From Clostridium sp. AT4 (GTDB lineage Bacteria; Bacillota; Clostridia; Lachnospirales; Lachnospiraceae), in the NCBI RefSeq assembly GCF_001517625.2, contig NZ_LN999828.1:1920661-1984660 (forward strand): 64,000 nucleotides of DNA, in the 5' to 3' direction. The notes under the pieces are model-generated. The model was not told the DNA's origin, did no database searches, and saw only the letters and a list, made by a program, of their open reading frames with translations. The position numbers and the translations under genes are program-made. Shown one piece after another: positions 9,962-19,329 of the stretch (the first letter of the stretch is position 1; every line of letters begins with the position of its first letter).

Positions 9962-11203
9962 CTACATCATAGCCCGGATGGTCTGTTTGATTCCAAAATC
10001 CGAGTGTGCCTCTGCAAGCGCATCATAGGCCGCTACAGCCTGTCGGAACGCGCCCTCCTCCATCTCCGGGGTGAGAACGGCAAATTCATCCATTCCGTAA
10101 AGCTCGATGACCTCCGTATGGCCGAAAATACGCCTGATATCCTGTTCCTTATTGCGGAAGGAACCTGCCAAACGAACAAAGTAACGAAAACGCATATTCT
10201 CCATTGGCTCTATGGTCTGCTTTTCATTTCCCCATCCCATAGGAACATTTTTCTTCAGGTTCTGAGCAGCCTCAATGATATCTGCAATCACTGCGCTGGC
10301 TGTAGGGAGCTTTCCCGCTCCGCTGCCGTAAAACATAGACACGCCAAGCATATTTCCGCGGACCATAATACCGTTAAATACGTCTCTTACTCCATATAGA
10401 GGATGACTGCTGTTTATCATTACCGGAGCCACATAGGCACTTACCTTTCCGTCTCTGATGCGGCTGGTGCCGAACAGCTTTATGGAAACGCCCATTTTCT
10501 CCGCATATTTAAAATCAACATCTGTGATCTTTGTAATTCCTTCTGTGTAGATATCCTGATAATCCACCTCTTTGCCTGCAGCCATGGCTGTAAGAATGGC
10601 AATCTTGCGGCAGGTGTCATAGCCTTCTACGTCCGCCTCCGGATTGCGCTCCGCATATCCCAGATTTTGAGCCTCTCTTAAAGCATTTTCAAAAGTATCT
10701 CCCTCTTTATCCATCTTTGTAAGAATATAGTTGGTCGTACCGTTTAAAATGCCCGTAATCTCCTCAATGCGTTCTCCCATCAGACAATGATACAGAGGAC
10801 GGATAATAGGGATTCCGCCTCCCACGCTGGCCTCAAAAAAGAAATTTACCTTCTTTTTTCGCGCAATGGCAAGAAGTTCTGTGCCGTGAGCAGCTACCAG
10901 AGCCTTATTGGAAGTAACAACATGCTTTCCTGCCATCAGGCAGGCCTTTACAAACGGATACGCCGGATTTAGACCTCCCATGGTTTCCACCACGATCTGA
11001 ATCTCCGGATCCTCTTCAATGAGCTTAAACTCATGGATCACCTTATCTGCGATGGGGCTGTCGGGAAACTCCCGCAGATCCAGCACATACTTCAGCTCTA
11101 TCTCCTGCCCTGCCTGTGCAGCGATCACATCCCGATTTTCTGCCAGAATCTCCGTCACACCGGAGCCAATAGTTCCATATCCCATTACTGCTGTCTTAAT
11201 CAT
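9962..11203 (-). CDS. hom: Homoserine dehydrogenase
   Basis: Reduces aspartate semialdehyde to homoserine, the branch point toward threonine, methionine and isoleucine. The 413-residue protein begins with a Rossmann loop (GYGTIGSG, residues 8-15), contains NGTTNYILT (the family signature) and GYDTCRKIAIL, and ends with a region of about 80 residues that fits an ACT regulatory domain. It follows an ACT-domain regulator gene by 47 nt, and the pair is likely an amino-acid-responsive operon. Confidence 0.95.
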   Translation of the reverse strand: MIKTAVMGYGTIGSGVTEILAENRDVIAAQAGQEIELKYVLDLREFPDSPIADKVIHEFKLIEEDPEIQIVVETMGGLNPAYPFVKACLMAGKHVVTSNKALVAAHGTELLAIARKKKVNFFFEASVGGGIPIIRPLYHCLMGERIEEITGILNGTTNYILTKMDKEGDTFENALREAQNLGYAERNPEADVEGYDTCRKIAILTAMAAGKEVDYQDIYTEGITKITDVDFKYAEKMGVSIKLFGTSRIRDGKVSAYVAPVMINSSHPLYGVRDVFNGIMVRGNMLGVSMFYGSGAGKLPTASAVIADIIEAAQNLKKNVPMGWGNEKQTIEPMENMRFRYFVRLAGSFRNKEQDIRRIFGHTEVIELYGMDEFAVLTPEMEEGAFRQAVAAYDALAEAHSDFGIKQTIRAMM

Positions 11204-11250
11204 AATCCTCTGCTCCCTGCCTTTTTATACTTCTCCCTGAAAATACAGGC

Positions 11251-11694
11251 CTATTCTCTTGCCAATATTTTTACATAATGGATTCCATTTAGATTTTCAA
11301 GCTCCTCGATCATACCGGAAACATTTCCCGTATTCTCGCGGATCTCTACACTAAGCGTCAGCGTAGCCACTCCATTTACAGGAATACTCTGATGGATTGT
11401 CAGAATATTGGCCCGGTAAACAGCAACTACATGAAGAAGGTCGCTTAAAAGCCCCTGTTCATCATCCATCTGTACCACCAGAGTGATGGTCTTTCCCTTC
11501 GTATTATCATAAAAAGGAAAAATATCATCCTTGTACTTGTAGAAGGAGCTGCGGCTGATCCCCACCTTGTCTGTGGCCTCCTGAACTGTAATCGCGCGTT
11601 CGCTTTCAAGGAGCTTCTTCGCCTCCACCACCTTTAAAAGTACCTCAGGAACAGCTTTCTGCTTCACCACAAAATACTTGCTTTTGTCTTCCAT
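11251..11694 (-). CDS. ACT domain-containing protein, PheB-like (UPF0735 type)
   Basis: A 147-residue protein with an N-terminal helix-turn-helix-like part (EATDKVGISRSSFYKYK, about residues 39-55) and a C-terminal ACT domain (about 68-147, with VVQMDDEQGLLSDLL). This is the architecture of the PheB/UPF0735 family, usually found next to homoserine dehydrogenase or aromatic amino acid genes. Regulation of hom by an amino acid ligand is an inference from context. Confidence 0.85.
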   Translation of the reverse strand: MEDKSKYFVVKQKAVPEVLLKVVEAKKLLESERAITVQEATDKVGISRSSFYKYKDDIFPFYDNTKGKTITLVVQMDDEQGLLSDLLHVVAVYRANILTIHQSIPVNGVATLTLSVEIRENTGNVSGMIEELENLNGIHYVKILARE

Positions 11695-11734
11695 GTACTC
11701 TTGTCTTCCTTCCTTTTTTGTGTCCGCATCAGAT

Positions 11735-11786
11735 GTACATATGTACCCACGTGGAAGATGGTATCATATTTTCCATAGAAATGCAA
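11735..11786 (-). promoter_or_regulatory. Promoter of the ACT regulator-hom operon with a palindrome
   Basis: Minus-strand TTGCAT (11781-11786) and TACCAT (11758-11763), spacer 17 bp. A perfect 12-bp palindrome GTACATATGTAC (11735-11746) lies just downstream of the expected transcription start, a position suited to an operator. Confidence 0.6.
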
Positions 11787-11816
11787 CTGTTTTTCTCCGG
11801 AATTTAAATGAAGTCA

Positions 11817-11847
11817 GAAAAAAGCCGGACTATTGCCCGGCTTTTCC
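11817..11847 (-). terminator. Terminator after prfB
   Basis: Stem AAGCCGG (11822-11828) / CCGGCTT (11837-11843) followed on the minus strand by a run of Ts. It lies 18 nt after the prfB stop codon. Confidence 0.85.
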
Positions 11848-11864
11848 AGTATTATTCTCTGTTT

Positions 11865-13002
11865 TTAATCTTCTGTGCGTGAATTCCGATCTGGACATCC
11901 CAGACTCATCCAGCGCAGGTAAGCACTGATAAAGGGATCCAGTCCACCGTCCAGCACGGCGTCTACGTTGCCCGTTTCCTCTCCGGTGCGCAGATCCTTT
12001 ACCATGGTATAAGGCTGGAGCACATAGGAACGGATCTGGCTTCCCCAACCGTTGTCCTTTACGTCTCCGCGGATACCTGCAGCCTTAGCTGCCTGCTCCT
12101 CCTGGCGCAGCATATACAGCTTTGCCTTTAACATCTGCATAGCCTTATCCTTATTCTGGAACTGGGAACGCTCATTCTGACAGGTTACCACAATTCCGGT
12201 GGGATAATGAGTAATACGGATAGCTGAAGATGTTTTATTGATATGCTGTCCGCCGGCACCGCTGGAACGGTAGGTATCGATACGGATATCATCGGGATTG
12301 ATCTCAATATCAATATCTTCTTTGATATCCGGCATCACATCACAGGATACAAAGGATGTCTGGCGTTTTCCCGCCGCATTGAAGGGAGAAATGCGCACTA
12401 GGCGGTGGACTCCGTGCTCGGAACGCAGATAACCGTAGGCATTGTCTCCGCTGATCTGGATGGTAACAGACTTAATGCCCGCCTCATCGCCGTCCAGATA
12501 ATCCAGAACTTCTAACTTAAATCCCTTTTTCTCTGCCCAGCGGCAGTACATACGGTACAGCATACTGCACCAGTCACAAGACTCTGTGCCTCCGGCTCCC
12601 GCATTCAGACGCAGGATCGCGTCATAGCTGTCATACTCGCCAGAAAGAAGGAGCTTCATCCGCATTTTTTCCAGAGTTTCTGTAAAATGATCCAGCATCT
12701 CCTGGATATCCGGGATCACAGAAGGGTCATTTTCCTCATACCCCATCTGGATCATAACCTGAATATCCTCATACTCCTGCTCCAGCTCGCGGAAGGTTCC
12801 CACCTCATCCTTTAAATTCTTTGCTTCTCTCACCAGTCTGGTGGAACGGTCGGGATCATCCCAGAACCCCGGCTCCTCCATCGACCGGTCTAATTCGTTG
12901 ATTCGTCTGACCTTGTTATCCAGGTCAAAGTGAATCCCTCACTTCCACTAATGGTTTGTCATACGTTGATAACGTATATTTGAAATTATCTAACTCAACC
13001 AC
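11865..13002 (-). CDS. prfB: Peptide chain release factor 2, programmed +1 frameshift
   Basis: RF2 reads UGA and UAA stops. The gene has two parts: a 25-codon first frame from a GTG at 13002 ending CTT-TGA (TGA at 12925-12927), then a +1 shift into the main frame beginning with GAC at 12924-12926. The sequence before the slip, AGGGATTCACTTTGAC, has the classical internal Shine-Dalgarno-like AGG and the CUU-UGA-C slippery site. The joined protein is about 378 residues. It has the SPF stop-recognition tripeptide (in VRISPFNAAG) and the GGQ catalytic loop (GAGGQHINK). Translation from the ATG at 12881 alone would lose the N-terminal 40 residues. Confidence 0.95.
12924..12930 (-). promoter_or_regulatory. 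prfB programmed +1 frameshift site
   Basis: The minus-strand heptamer CTTTGAC holds the in-frame UGA that RF2 itself recognises; low RF2 causes slippage on CUU and production of full-length RF2. An AGG follows the rule of an upstream rRNA-pairing element two codons before CTT. Confidence 0.9.
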
Positions 13003-13097
13003 AGCTTCACCCGCTTTCTTTTTATATTTTAATGGCAACTATTCAGTTCTCCCATCGGAGGAATAGTTACTTTTGATCATTTATAAATGACTGCGCA

Positions 13098-15668
13098 CTA
13101 TTTAATGCGTCCGCAGCACTGCTTATACTTCTTGCCGGAGCCGCAGGGACAGGGATCATTCGGATAGATCTTCTGCTCAGCTCTCTTCTGGGGCGCTACA
13201 GGAACCGCATCCTTATTGGTACCTGTCACCTTGGCAGCAGGCTCGCGCTCTACCTTCTGCTCTACGCGGATATGGAACAGGATGCGAACGGTCTCCTCCT
13301 GAATGGAAGCCATCATAGCTTCATACATTTCATAGCCCTGCATCTTATATTCAACCACCGGATCTCTCTGACCGTATGCCTGAAGGCCGATGCCCTCGCG
13401 GAGAGCGTCCATGTCATCCAGATGAGCCATCCACTTATTGTCAATTACCTTTAAAAGGACTACGCGCTCGATCTCACGGATCTGCTCGGCATCCGGATAC
13501 TCTGCCTCCTTTGTTTCATACAGCTTAATGGCAGCTTCCTTGATGCTGTGCTTTAATTCATTTTTCTTCATGGACTTCTTCTGCTCATCCGTAAGCATCA
13601 CCGGCTTTAAGGGAATCACAGGGAGAAGAAGGCTGTTTAATTCCTTTAAATCCCACTTATCCGGAGTCTGATCATCTGCAATGGACATATCCACGGCATT
13701 TTCTACGATCTCTGTGATCATCTTAAGAATCAGATCGCGCATATTGTCGCCGTCCAGCACCTTACGGCGCTCCTGATAAATAACCTCTCGCTGCTCATTG
13801 TTCACCTCATCGAACTTTAAGAGCTGCTCACGGATACCGTAGTTATTGCCCTCGATCTTCATCTGTGCCTTCTCAATGGCATTTGACAGCATCTTGTGCT
13901 CAATCTGCTCGCCCTCCGGCACGCCCATGGCCTCAAACATATGCATCAGACGGTCTGAACCGAAGAGACGCAGCAGGTCATCCTCCAGAGACAGATAGAA
14001 TCTGGACTCACCCGGATCGCCCTGACGGCCGGAACGGCCGCGGAGCTGATTATCAATACGGCGGGACTCATGGCGCTCGGTACCGATGATCTTTAAGCCG
14101 CCCAGAGCCTTTGACTCGTCATCCAGCTTAATATCCGTACCACGGCCAGCCATATTCGTAGCAATGGTAACGGAGCCGTGGATACCTGCATCTGCCACGA
14201 TCTCGGCCTCAAGCTCATGGAATTTAGCGTTAAGAACTTTATGAGGAATGCCTCTCTTTGTGAGCATCTTGCTTAAAAGCTCAGAAGTTTCAATGGTAAT
14301 GGTACCAACCAATACAGGCTGTCCCTTTTCATGGGCTTTTACCACCTCATCTACAACTGCTTTGTATTTTTCCTTCTTTGTCTTGTATACCGCATCATCC
14401 AGATCCTTACGCTGAATGGGACGGTTAGTTGGAATAGCAATGGCATCCATGCCATAGGTATTGCGGAATTCTTTCTCCTCCGTAAGAGCAGTACCGGTCA
14501 TACCTGCCTTCTTATTGAACTTGTTGAAGAAATTCTGGAAGGTGATGGTAGCCAGTGTACGGCTTTCACGGCGCACATTTACATGCTCCTTTGCCTCGAT
14601 TGCCTGATGAAGTCCGTCGGAATAGCGGCGGCCCGGCATGATACGTCCTGTAAACTCATCTACGATCAGTACCTCATCGTCCTTTACCACGTAATCCTTA
14701 TCTCTGAACATCAGGTTATTGGCGCGCAGAGCCAGAATGATATTGTGCTGGATCTCCAGATTTTCCGGATCTGCAAGGTTATCAATGTGGAAATATTCCT
14801 CTACCTTTTTCACACCCTGCTCCGTAAGGTTTACTACCTTATCCTTCTCATCAACTACGAAATCGCCGGTCTCCTCAATCTCCTCACCCATAATGGCATC
14901 AATCTTGGAAAATTCCTTGGAAACCGTTCCGCGCTCCAGCTGACGGGCCAGTACATCGCAGACCTCATAAAGCTTTGTGGATTTTCCGCTCTGTCCGGAA
15001 ATGATCAGAGGGGTTCTCGCCTCGTCGATCAGCACAGAGTCCACCTCATCGATAATACAGTAGTCCAGATCGCGGAGCACCAGCTGCTCCTTGTAAATGG
15101 CCATATTGTCACGAAGGTAGTCAAATCCCAGCTCGTTATTTGTCACATAGGTAATGTCGCAGGCGTATGCCTCCTTGCGCTGGGCGCTGTTCATGTCATT
15201 TAAAACCACGCCTACACTCAGTCCCAGGAAACGATGTACCTGGCCCATCCACTCTGCATCTCGCTTTGCCAGATAGTCATTAACGGTTACGATCTGTACA
15301 CCTTTTCCGGCCAGCGCATTTAAATAAGCAGGACAGGTGGATACCAGCGTCTTTCCCTCTCCTGTACGCATCTCGGCAATACGGCCCTGATGAAGTACAA
15401 TACCACCGATGAGCTGTACAGGGAAATGCTCCATATTCAGCGTTCTTCTTGCAGCCTCCCGCACAGTAGCAAATGCCTCCGGCAGAAGATCATCCAGTGT
15501 TTCGCCCTTTGCCAGTCTTTCTTTAAAAATCCGGGTCTGGTCGCGCAGCTCTTCGTCTGACTTTGCCATCATCTCAGAACGCAGTCCCTCAATCTTGGCA
15601 ACGATCGGCCGGATCATCTTAAGTTCTCTTTCACTATGAGTCCCGAACAGTTTCTCAATTACGTTCAT
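13098..15668 (-). CDS. secA: Preprotein translocase ATPase SecA
   Basis: The motor that pushes unfolded preproteins through SecYEG; secY is at 34339-35655 in this window. The 856-residue protein has Walker A RTGEGKT (101-107), a [15 protein letters not shown] segment, the long preprotein cross-linking region, a second helicase domain ([21 protein letters not shown]) and a C-terminal zinc motif [13 protein letters not shown] (C840, C842, C851, C852). The zinc tail implies binding to partners such as ribosomes or SecB-like chaperones. prfB follows after about 95 nt. Confidence 0.98.
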   Translation of the reverse strand: MNVIEKLFGTHSERELKMIRPIVAKIEGLRSEMMAKSDEELRDQTRIFKERLAKGETLDDLLPEAFATVREAARRTLNMEHFPVQLIGGIVLHQGRIAEMRTGEGKTLVSTCPAYLNALAGKGVQIVTVNDYLAKRDAEWMGQVHRFLGLSVGVVLNDMNSAQRKEAYACDITYVTNNELGFDYLRDNMAIYKEQLVLRDLDYCIIDEVDSVLIDEARTPLIISGQSGKSTKLYEVCDVLARQLERGTVSKEFSKIDAIMGEEIEETGDFVVDEKDKVVNLTEQGVKKVEEYFHIDNLADPENLEIQHNIILALRANNLMFRDKDYVVKDDEVLIVDEFTGRIMPGRRYSDGLHQAIEAKEHVNVRRESRTLATITFQNFFNKFNKKAGMTGTALTEEKEFRNTYGMDAIAIPTNRPIQRKDLDDAVYKTKKEKYKAVVDEVVKAHEKGQPVLVGTITIETSELLSKMLTKRGIPHKVLNAKFHELEAEIVADAGIHGSVTIATNMAGRGTDIKLDDESKALGGLKIIGTERHESRRIDNQLRGRSGRQGDPGESRFYLSLEDDLLRLFGSDRLMHMFEAMGVPEGEQIEHKMLSNAIEKAQMKIEGNNYGIREQLLKFDEVNNEQREVIYQERRKVLDGDNMRDLILKMITEIVENAVDMSIADDQTPDKWDLKELNSLLLPVIPLKPVMLTDEQKKSMKKNELKHSIKEAAIKLYETKEAEYPDAEQIREIERVVLLKVIDNKWMAHLDDMDALREGIGLQAYGQRDPVVEYKMQGYEMYEAMMASIQEETVRILFHIRVEQKVEREPAAKVTGTNKDAVPVAPQKRAEQKIYPNDPCPCGSGKKYKQCCGRIK

Positions 15669-15984
15669 GGTCTACTCTCCTAACTTCTTCCTTATATAAA
15701 AGTCTATACTCTCCCAAACTGCGGCTGTCGTGCCGGGAAAGCTGCTGTCTGTTTATAATCTGTCTGAAAATACTCTCTATTCCCTGATAAATGCACGCAG
15801 TATGCTATGATATAATCCAATATATTGTATCACCAGACGCTGATTTATTCAACTCATTCATAAAAAATTTACATTTCCCGGCAATCAGCCTCCCCGGTAC
15901 TGCGAAGCATCCTGTTTTTCCCTCCGTTCCTGTACATTCCTGCCCTTTTAACAATATGCACAAACCACACGTTCGTTCCTTCTT

Positions 15985-16100
15985 CTATCCACATTATCCA
16001 CAGTTATCCACAAACATTTCCCCCAAAGTTATCCCCACCTCATTTTCCTTTTATTTTCGTTGTTTTTTACTTATGCACCGACTTATCCACATTATCCACA
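15985..16100 (+). promoter_or_regulatory. DnaA-box cluster
   Basis: Four perfect TTATCCACA boxes, all in the same orientation, at 15994-16002, 16004-16012, 16083-16091 and 16092-16100, plus one-mismatch copies CTATCCACA (15985-15993) and TTATCCCCA (16029-16037) and a weaker TTATGCACC (16071-16079). Boxes are set at 9-10 bp steps, about one helical turn. No dnaA, dnaN, recF or rpmH is nearby, so a DnaA-titrating or regulatory cluster is more likely than the main origin. Confidence 0.75.
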
Positions 16101-16318
16101 AGTTTATAAGTCCCCGCTTTTACCAATTTTCTTTCCATTTCAGATCCTGTTTTTTTGTACACATCTGATAAATTTACATGTTTTTTACATTTTTTCTGCT
16201 TTTCCTCTTGACATTTATAAGCCTGCCCTATTAGTAATTCAATATTCTGCTTATGAATCCCAAAAACAATTTTTATAAAAAATTTATAGTAATTATTAGT
16301 CAATTTATCGTATTATGA

Positions 16319-16347
16319 TTGTAATTTCACAACAAATATGTTATAAT
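16319..16347 (+). promoter_or_regulatory. Promoter of hpf
   Basis: TTGTAA (16319-16324) and TATAAT (16342-16347) with a 17-bp spacer. The predicted start near 16354 lies downstream of an in-frame ATG at 16315 and so rules that ATG out as the hpf start. Confidence 0.75.
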
Positions 16348-16377
16348 ATACATATCTCAGAAAAAGGAGTTGATTTT

Positions 16378-16911
16378 ATGCGTTATACCATTACAGGAAG
16401 AAACATCGAGGTAACTCCAGGCTTGAAAGCTGCCGTTGAAAAGAAGATCGGCAAGCTGGAACATTTCTTTACTCCCGACACAGAAGTGTTCGTTGCGCTC
16501 AGCGCCCAAAAGGATATTCAGAAAATTGAGGTCACTATCCCTGTAAAGGGAAATACCATCCGTGCGGAAGAATCCAGCACTGATATGTATGTATCCATCG
16601 ATCTGGTAGAGGAGATCATTGAACGCCAGATCCGCAGATATAGGAAGAAACTCATTGACAAAAAGCAGGCGGCCCTGTCCTTCTCTCAGAATTTCATTGA
16701 AGAAGAAGAGGAAGTTCCATATGACGATGAGATCCAGATTGTTAAAACAAAGAAATTTGCCGTAAAACCTGTCAATCCCGAAGAAGCCTGCCTCCAGATG
16801 GAAATGCTGGGACATAACTTCTATGTTTTCTTAAATTCCGAAACCGATCAGGTAAACGTAGTGTACAAACGTAAAAATGGTACATATGGCCTGATTGAAC
16901 CAGAGTTTTAA
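16378..16911 (+). CDS. hpf: Ribosome hibernation promoting factor, long form
   Basis: Binds the 30S decoding centre and pairs ribosomes into inactive 100S dimers in stationary phase. The 177-residue protein has the N-terminal RaiA-type domain (MRYTITGRNIEVTPGL..., about 1-100), a charged linker and a C-terminal dimerisation domain of about 60 residues (KPVNPEEACLQMEMLGHNFYVFLN), which together mark the long form. AAAGGAG precedes the ATG at 16378. It is transcribed away from secA behind its own promoter downstream of the DnaA boxes. Confidence 0.95.
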   Translation: MRYTITGRNIEVTPGLKAAVEKKIGKLEHFFTPDTEVFVALSAQKDIQKIEVTIPVKGNTIRAEESSTDMYVSIDLVEEIIERQIRRYRKKLIDKKQAALSFSQNFIEEEEEVPYDDEIQIVKTKKFAVKPVNPEEACLQMEMLGHNFYVFLNSETDQVNVVYKRKNGTYGLIEPEF

Positions 16912-16917
16912 ATGCAA

Positions 16918-16960
16918 TAAAAAGCCGGTTCTTCCAACGCGGAGGATCGGCCTTTTATTA
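16918..16960 (+). terminator. Terminator after hpf
   Basis: A G/C-rich hairpin (AAGCCGGTTCTTCC / GGAGGATCGGCCTT, with some G-U pairs) followed by TTTTATT, a few bases after the hpf stop. Confidence 0.75.
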
Positions 16961-16999
16961 TGCTGCAAGATATTCCTGTCTAATTTTAAAATCTATGGA

Positions 17000-18166
17000 T
17001 CAGTCAAAAAAGCTCACTGCCTTGCAGGGGGTTCTGTAGTTAGCAGACGCATAGCAGATACCTGTAGCGGGATTGCTGGAATGGATGATCTTTCCATCTC
17101 CCACATAAATCCCCACATGATTGATATAATCGCCGCTTGCATAGAACAAAAGATCTCCCGGCTGCACCTGATCGACCGGAATCGTCTTTCCCTTGCCAGC
17201 CTGTTCTCTGGAACTTCTGCCTGTATTGATACCGAAATGAGAAAATACACTCATGACAAAGCCGGAGCAGTCTGCACCGTTTGTAAGGCTTGTACCGCCA
17301 TAAACATAGGGGTTTCCAAGAAACTGCTTGGCATAGGCAACTACTGCGTTGCGGGAGGCAGATACGACCTTGGAACTGTCCTTTTCTCCCGGACTGTCAG
17401 GTTCTTTATTGGAAGACTCCTCAGGTTTTGCAATCGTAGGCGCCGCCACATTCTGCTGAGTTCCCTTTTCCGGATTCGCCTCAATAATCGGGATCCCGGA
17501 ACCATTTTTAGAAGCAGAAGCAAACTGTGCGGACTTCTGCTCTGTTTTCGCTTCCTCCAACGCCTGAATGGCAGCATCCGCTTCTTTCTGAGCCTGGGCC
17601 TTTTCCTCTGCCTGGGCCTTTTCTTCCTCCGAAGAAACAGCTTCCTTAAATTCCACCTCTGTCTCTATGTACTCGCTGGATACATAGCCTTCCAGATCCG
17701 TATCCACTGCCACCTTTACAAAGCTTCCCTCCTGTCCCACAACAGAGCATCTGGCGCCTTCTCCCAGAAGAGTTAAGGTCTTTCCATTTAAATCCGGTGT
17801 TGCCCGCAGACGGACGGTAGCAGCGCCTTTTATAATTCCATAGGTATGTCCCACTTCCTTTGCCCTGGCAGCTGCGGCCTCGCCGGTAACAAAATACTCT
17901 GCCTTGATATAACCGGTAACGGAGCCAGAACGGATCTTATACCATTTTCCGCCCTCACCGTCTACCGTTTCCAGAATCTCGGCGGCACAGTCATTTTGTA
18001 TCTTTCCCGTGACAGCGCTGGTTGTATTGGCCTCTGTGCGGATATTTACCGATCCGCTTACCTTTGATACCGCAATATTGTCATAATTGGGTGCGGCAAG
18101 GACGGTAAATACCCCTGCCAGCGTACACAGGCTGCTGATGATCAGTACCTTCTTCCATTTTTTCAT
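17000..18166 (-). CDS. Secreted SH3-domain NlpC/P60 peptidoglycan endopeptidase
   Basis: A 388-residue exported hydrolase that likely cuts peptide stems of peptidoglycan. It has a signal peptide (basic start, hydrophobic stretch 8-24, AA-P cleavage region), two bacterial SH3 domains (about 30-95 and 105-170), a charged Ala/Glu/Lys-rich helix (175-215), a Pro/Ser-rich linker and a C-terminal NlpC/P60 domain with the Cys-His-His triad C300 (in ADCSGF), H350 (YINHVG) and H362. It starts 14 nt after trxB, so the two are probably cotranscribed. Confidence 0.93.
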   Translation of the reverse strand: MKKWKKVLIISSLCTLAGVFTVLAAPNYDNIAVSKVSGSVNIRTEANTTSAVTGKIQNDCAAEILETVDGEGGKWYKIRSGSVTGYIKAEYFVTGEAAAARAKEVGHTYGIIKGAATVRLRATPDLNGKTLTLLGEGARCSVVGQEGSFVKVAVDTDLEGYVSSEYIETEVEFKEAVSSEEEKAQAEEKAQAQKEADAAIQALEEAKTEQKSAQFASASKNGSGIPIIEANPEKGTQQNVAAPTIAKPEESSNKEPDSPGEKDSSKVVSASRNAVVAYAKQFLGNPYVYGGTSLTNGADCSGFVMSVFSHFGINTGRSSREQAGKGKTIPVDQVQPGDLLFYASGDYINHVGIYVGDGKIIHSSNPATGICYASANYRTPCKAVSFFD

Positions 18167-18180
18167 CTGAATACATCCTC

Positions 18181-19095
18181 CTAGTGCGCCGTAAGATAGC
18201 GCTCTGCACTGGTCACCGCGTTTGCTCCGTCTGCTGCAGCTGTGACGATCTGCCTTAACAGTTTGGTTCTCACATCTCCTGCTGCGAAAATGCCGGGAAC
18301 AGACGTAACTCCGTCCTCTCCCGCCTTAATATAACCGTGATCCATGTCCACCAGACCTTCAAATGCACGGCTTTCCGGTGAAATACCCACAGCAATAAAT
18401 ACACCCTGAAGGGCAAGCTCGCTCTTCTCTCCGGTCTTTACATTGGTTATCTTCAGACATTCTACAGAGCCTTCTCCCTCAATGGAATCGGCTACTGTAT
18501 CCCAGAGGATCTCTACATTTTCCTGCGCAAACAAACTTTCCTGAAGGCTCTTTGCTGCTCTGAGTTCATTTCTTCTGTGAATGAGATACACCTTGCTGCA
18601 CATACGCGCCAGAAAAATAGCGTCCTCTACTGCCACATCGCCTCCGCCGATAACTGCTGTTACCTTATTGCGGAAAAAAGCCCCGTCACAGGTTGCGCAG
18701 TAAGATACGCCCGCTCCTCCAAGCTCCTCCTCTCCGGGAATCCCAAGTTTTCTGTGAATGGCTCCTGTAGCCAATATCACTGCCCTTGCCTCATAGATGC
18801 CGCCAGAGCAGACTACTCTTTTAACCGGGCCATCCTCTACGGAAATCACCTCATCCTCCTTAAACAGAGCTCCCAGGCGGTCTGCATGCTCTCTGAACTT
18901 CAGTCCCAGATCGTAGCCGCCGATTCCGGGAAGGCCGGGATAATTATCTACTTCATAGGTAGTAAGCACCTGCCCACCGCTTACCATGGCTTTTTCCAAA
19001 ATCAATGTGTTCAGCCGTGCTCTCTGCGCGTATACAGCTGCTGCCAGCCCTGCGGGGCCGGAGCCGATGATGATCAGATCGTATAATTGAGTCAT
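18181..19095 (-). CDS. trxB: Thioredoxin reductase
   Basis: A 304-residue FAD flavoenzyme reducing thioredoxin. It has the FAD loop GSGPAG (11-16), the redox centre CATC (C133, C136), a second nucleotide-binding GGGDVAVEDA, and the C-terminal GIFAAGDVR FAD segment. The NADP-binding HRRNELRAAK basic stretch supports NADPH use. A cotranscribed NlpC/P60 gene follows. Confidence 0.95.
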   Translation of the reverse strand: MTQLYDLIIIGSGPAGLAAAVYAQRARLNTLILEKAMVSGGQVLTTYEVDNYPGLPGIGGYDLGLKFREHADRLGALFKEDEVISVEDGPVKRVVCSGGIYEARAVILATGAIHRKLGIPGEEELGGAGVSYCATCDGAFFRNKVTAVIGGGDVAVEDAIFLARMCSKVYLIHRRNELRAAKSLQESLFAQENVEILWDTVADSIEGEGSVECLKITNVKTGEKSELALQGVFIAVGISPESRAFEGLVDMDHGYIKAGEDGVTSVPGIFAAGDVRTKLLRQIVTAAADGANAVTSAERYLTAH

Positions 19096-19287
19096 ATTTT
19101 CTATTCCTTATCTTATTAATTGGTCTACAGTTGGACATTTTTTTACATATTACCTATTATTATAACACAAATTACAAATCTGTTACAGAAAAAATTTCTT
19201 ACAATTCCTGTACACGCATCTGATGATGTTAAAATGGCGTTATCCCATTGGAAACTAAAACGGGATACATGGTTTTCCCTGCCAAAA

Positions 19288-19298
19288 TATGATATAAT
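19288..19298 (+). promoter_or_regulatory. Extended -10 promoter of the fabG-like gene
   Basis: TGATATAAT (19290-19298) is an extended -10 element (TG-n-TATAAT). No good -35 is seen, as is common with this class. The expected start near 19305 supports using the ATG at 19330 rather than 19309. Confidence 0.6.
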
Positions 19299-19329
19299 AG
19301 GGTAAGATTTGGAAAGGATGGTTTTGCGT

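Larger units (their letters stand above)
15669..16377. other. secA-hpf intergenic region
   Basis: This 709-bp region has no credible gene. It contains the upstream part of secA, a cluster of DnaA boxes at 15985-16100, a strongly A/T-rich tract from about 16130 to 16345, and the hpf promoter. Short open frames here are A/T-rich and lack ribosome binding sites or family similarity. Confidence 0.7.

Noticed and set aside
12925-12927. The in-frame TGA in prfB as a selenocysteine codon or a disabling mutation
   Set aside because: The CTT-TGA-C context and the RF2 identity show programmed frameshifting.
14331-15203. A 290-codon plus-strand open frame
   Set aside because: It lies inside secA on the opposite strand and has no support of its own.
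15985-16100. The DnaA-box cluster as the chromosomal origin
   Set aside because: No dnaA, dnaN, recF, gyrase or rpmH genes flank it, and the neighbours are secA and hpf. A non-origin cluster is the more careful reading, although the skew was not computed.
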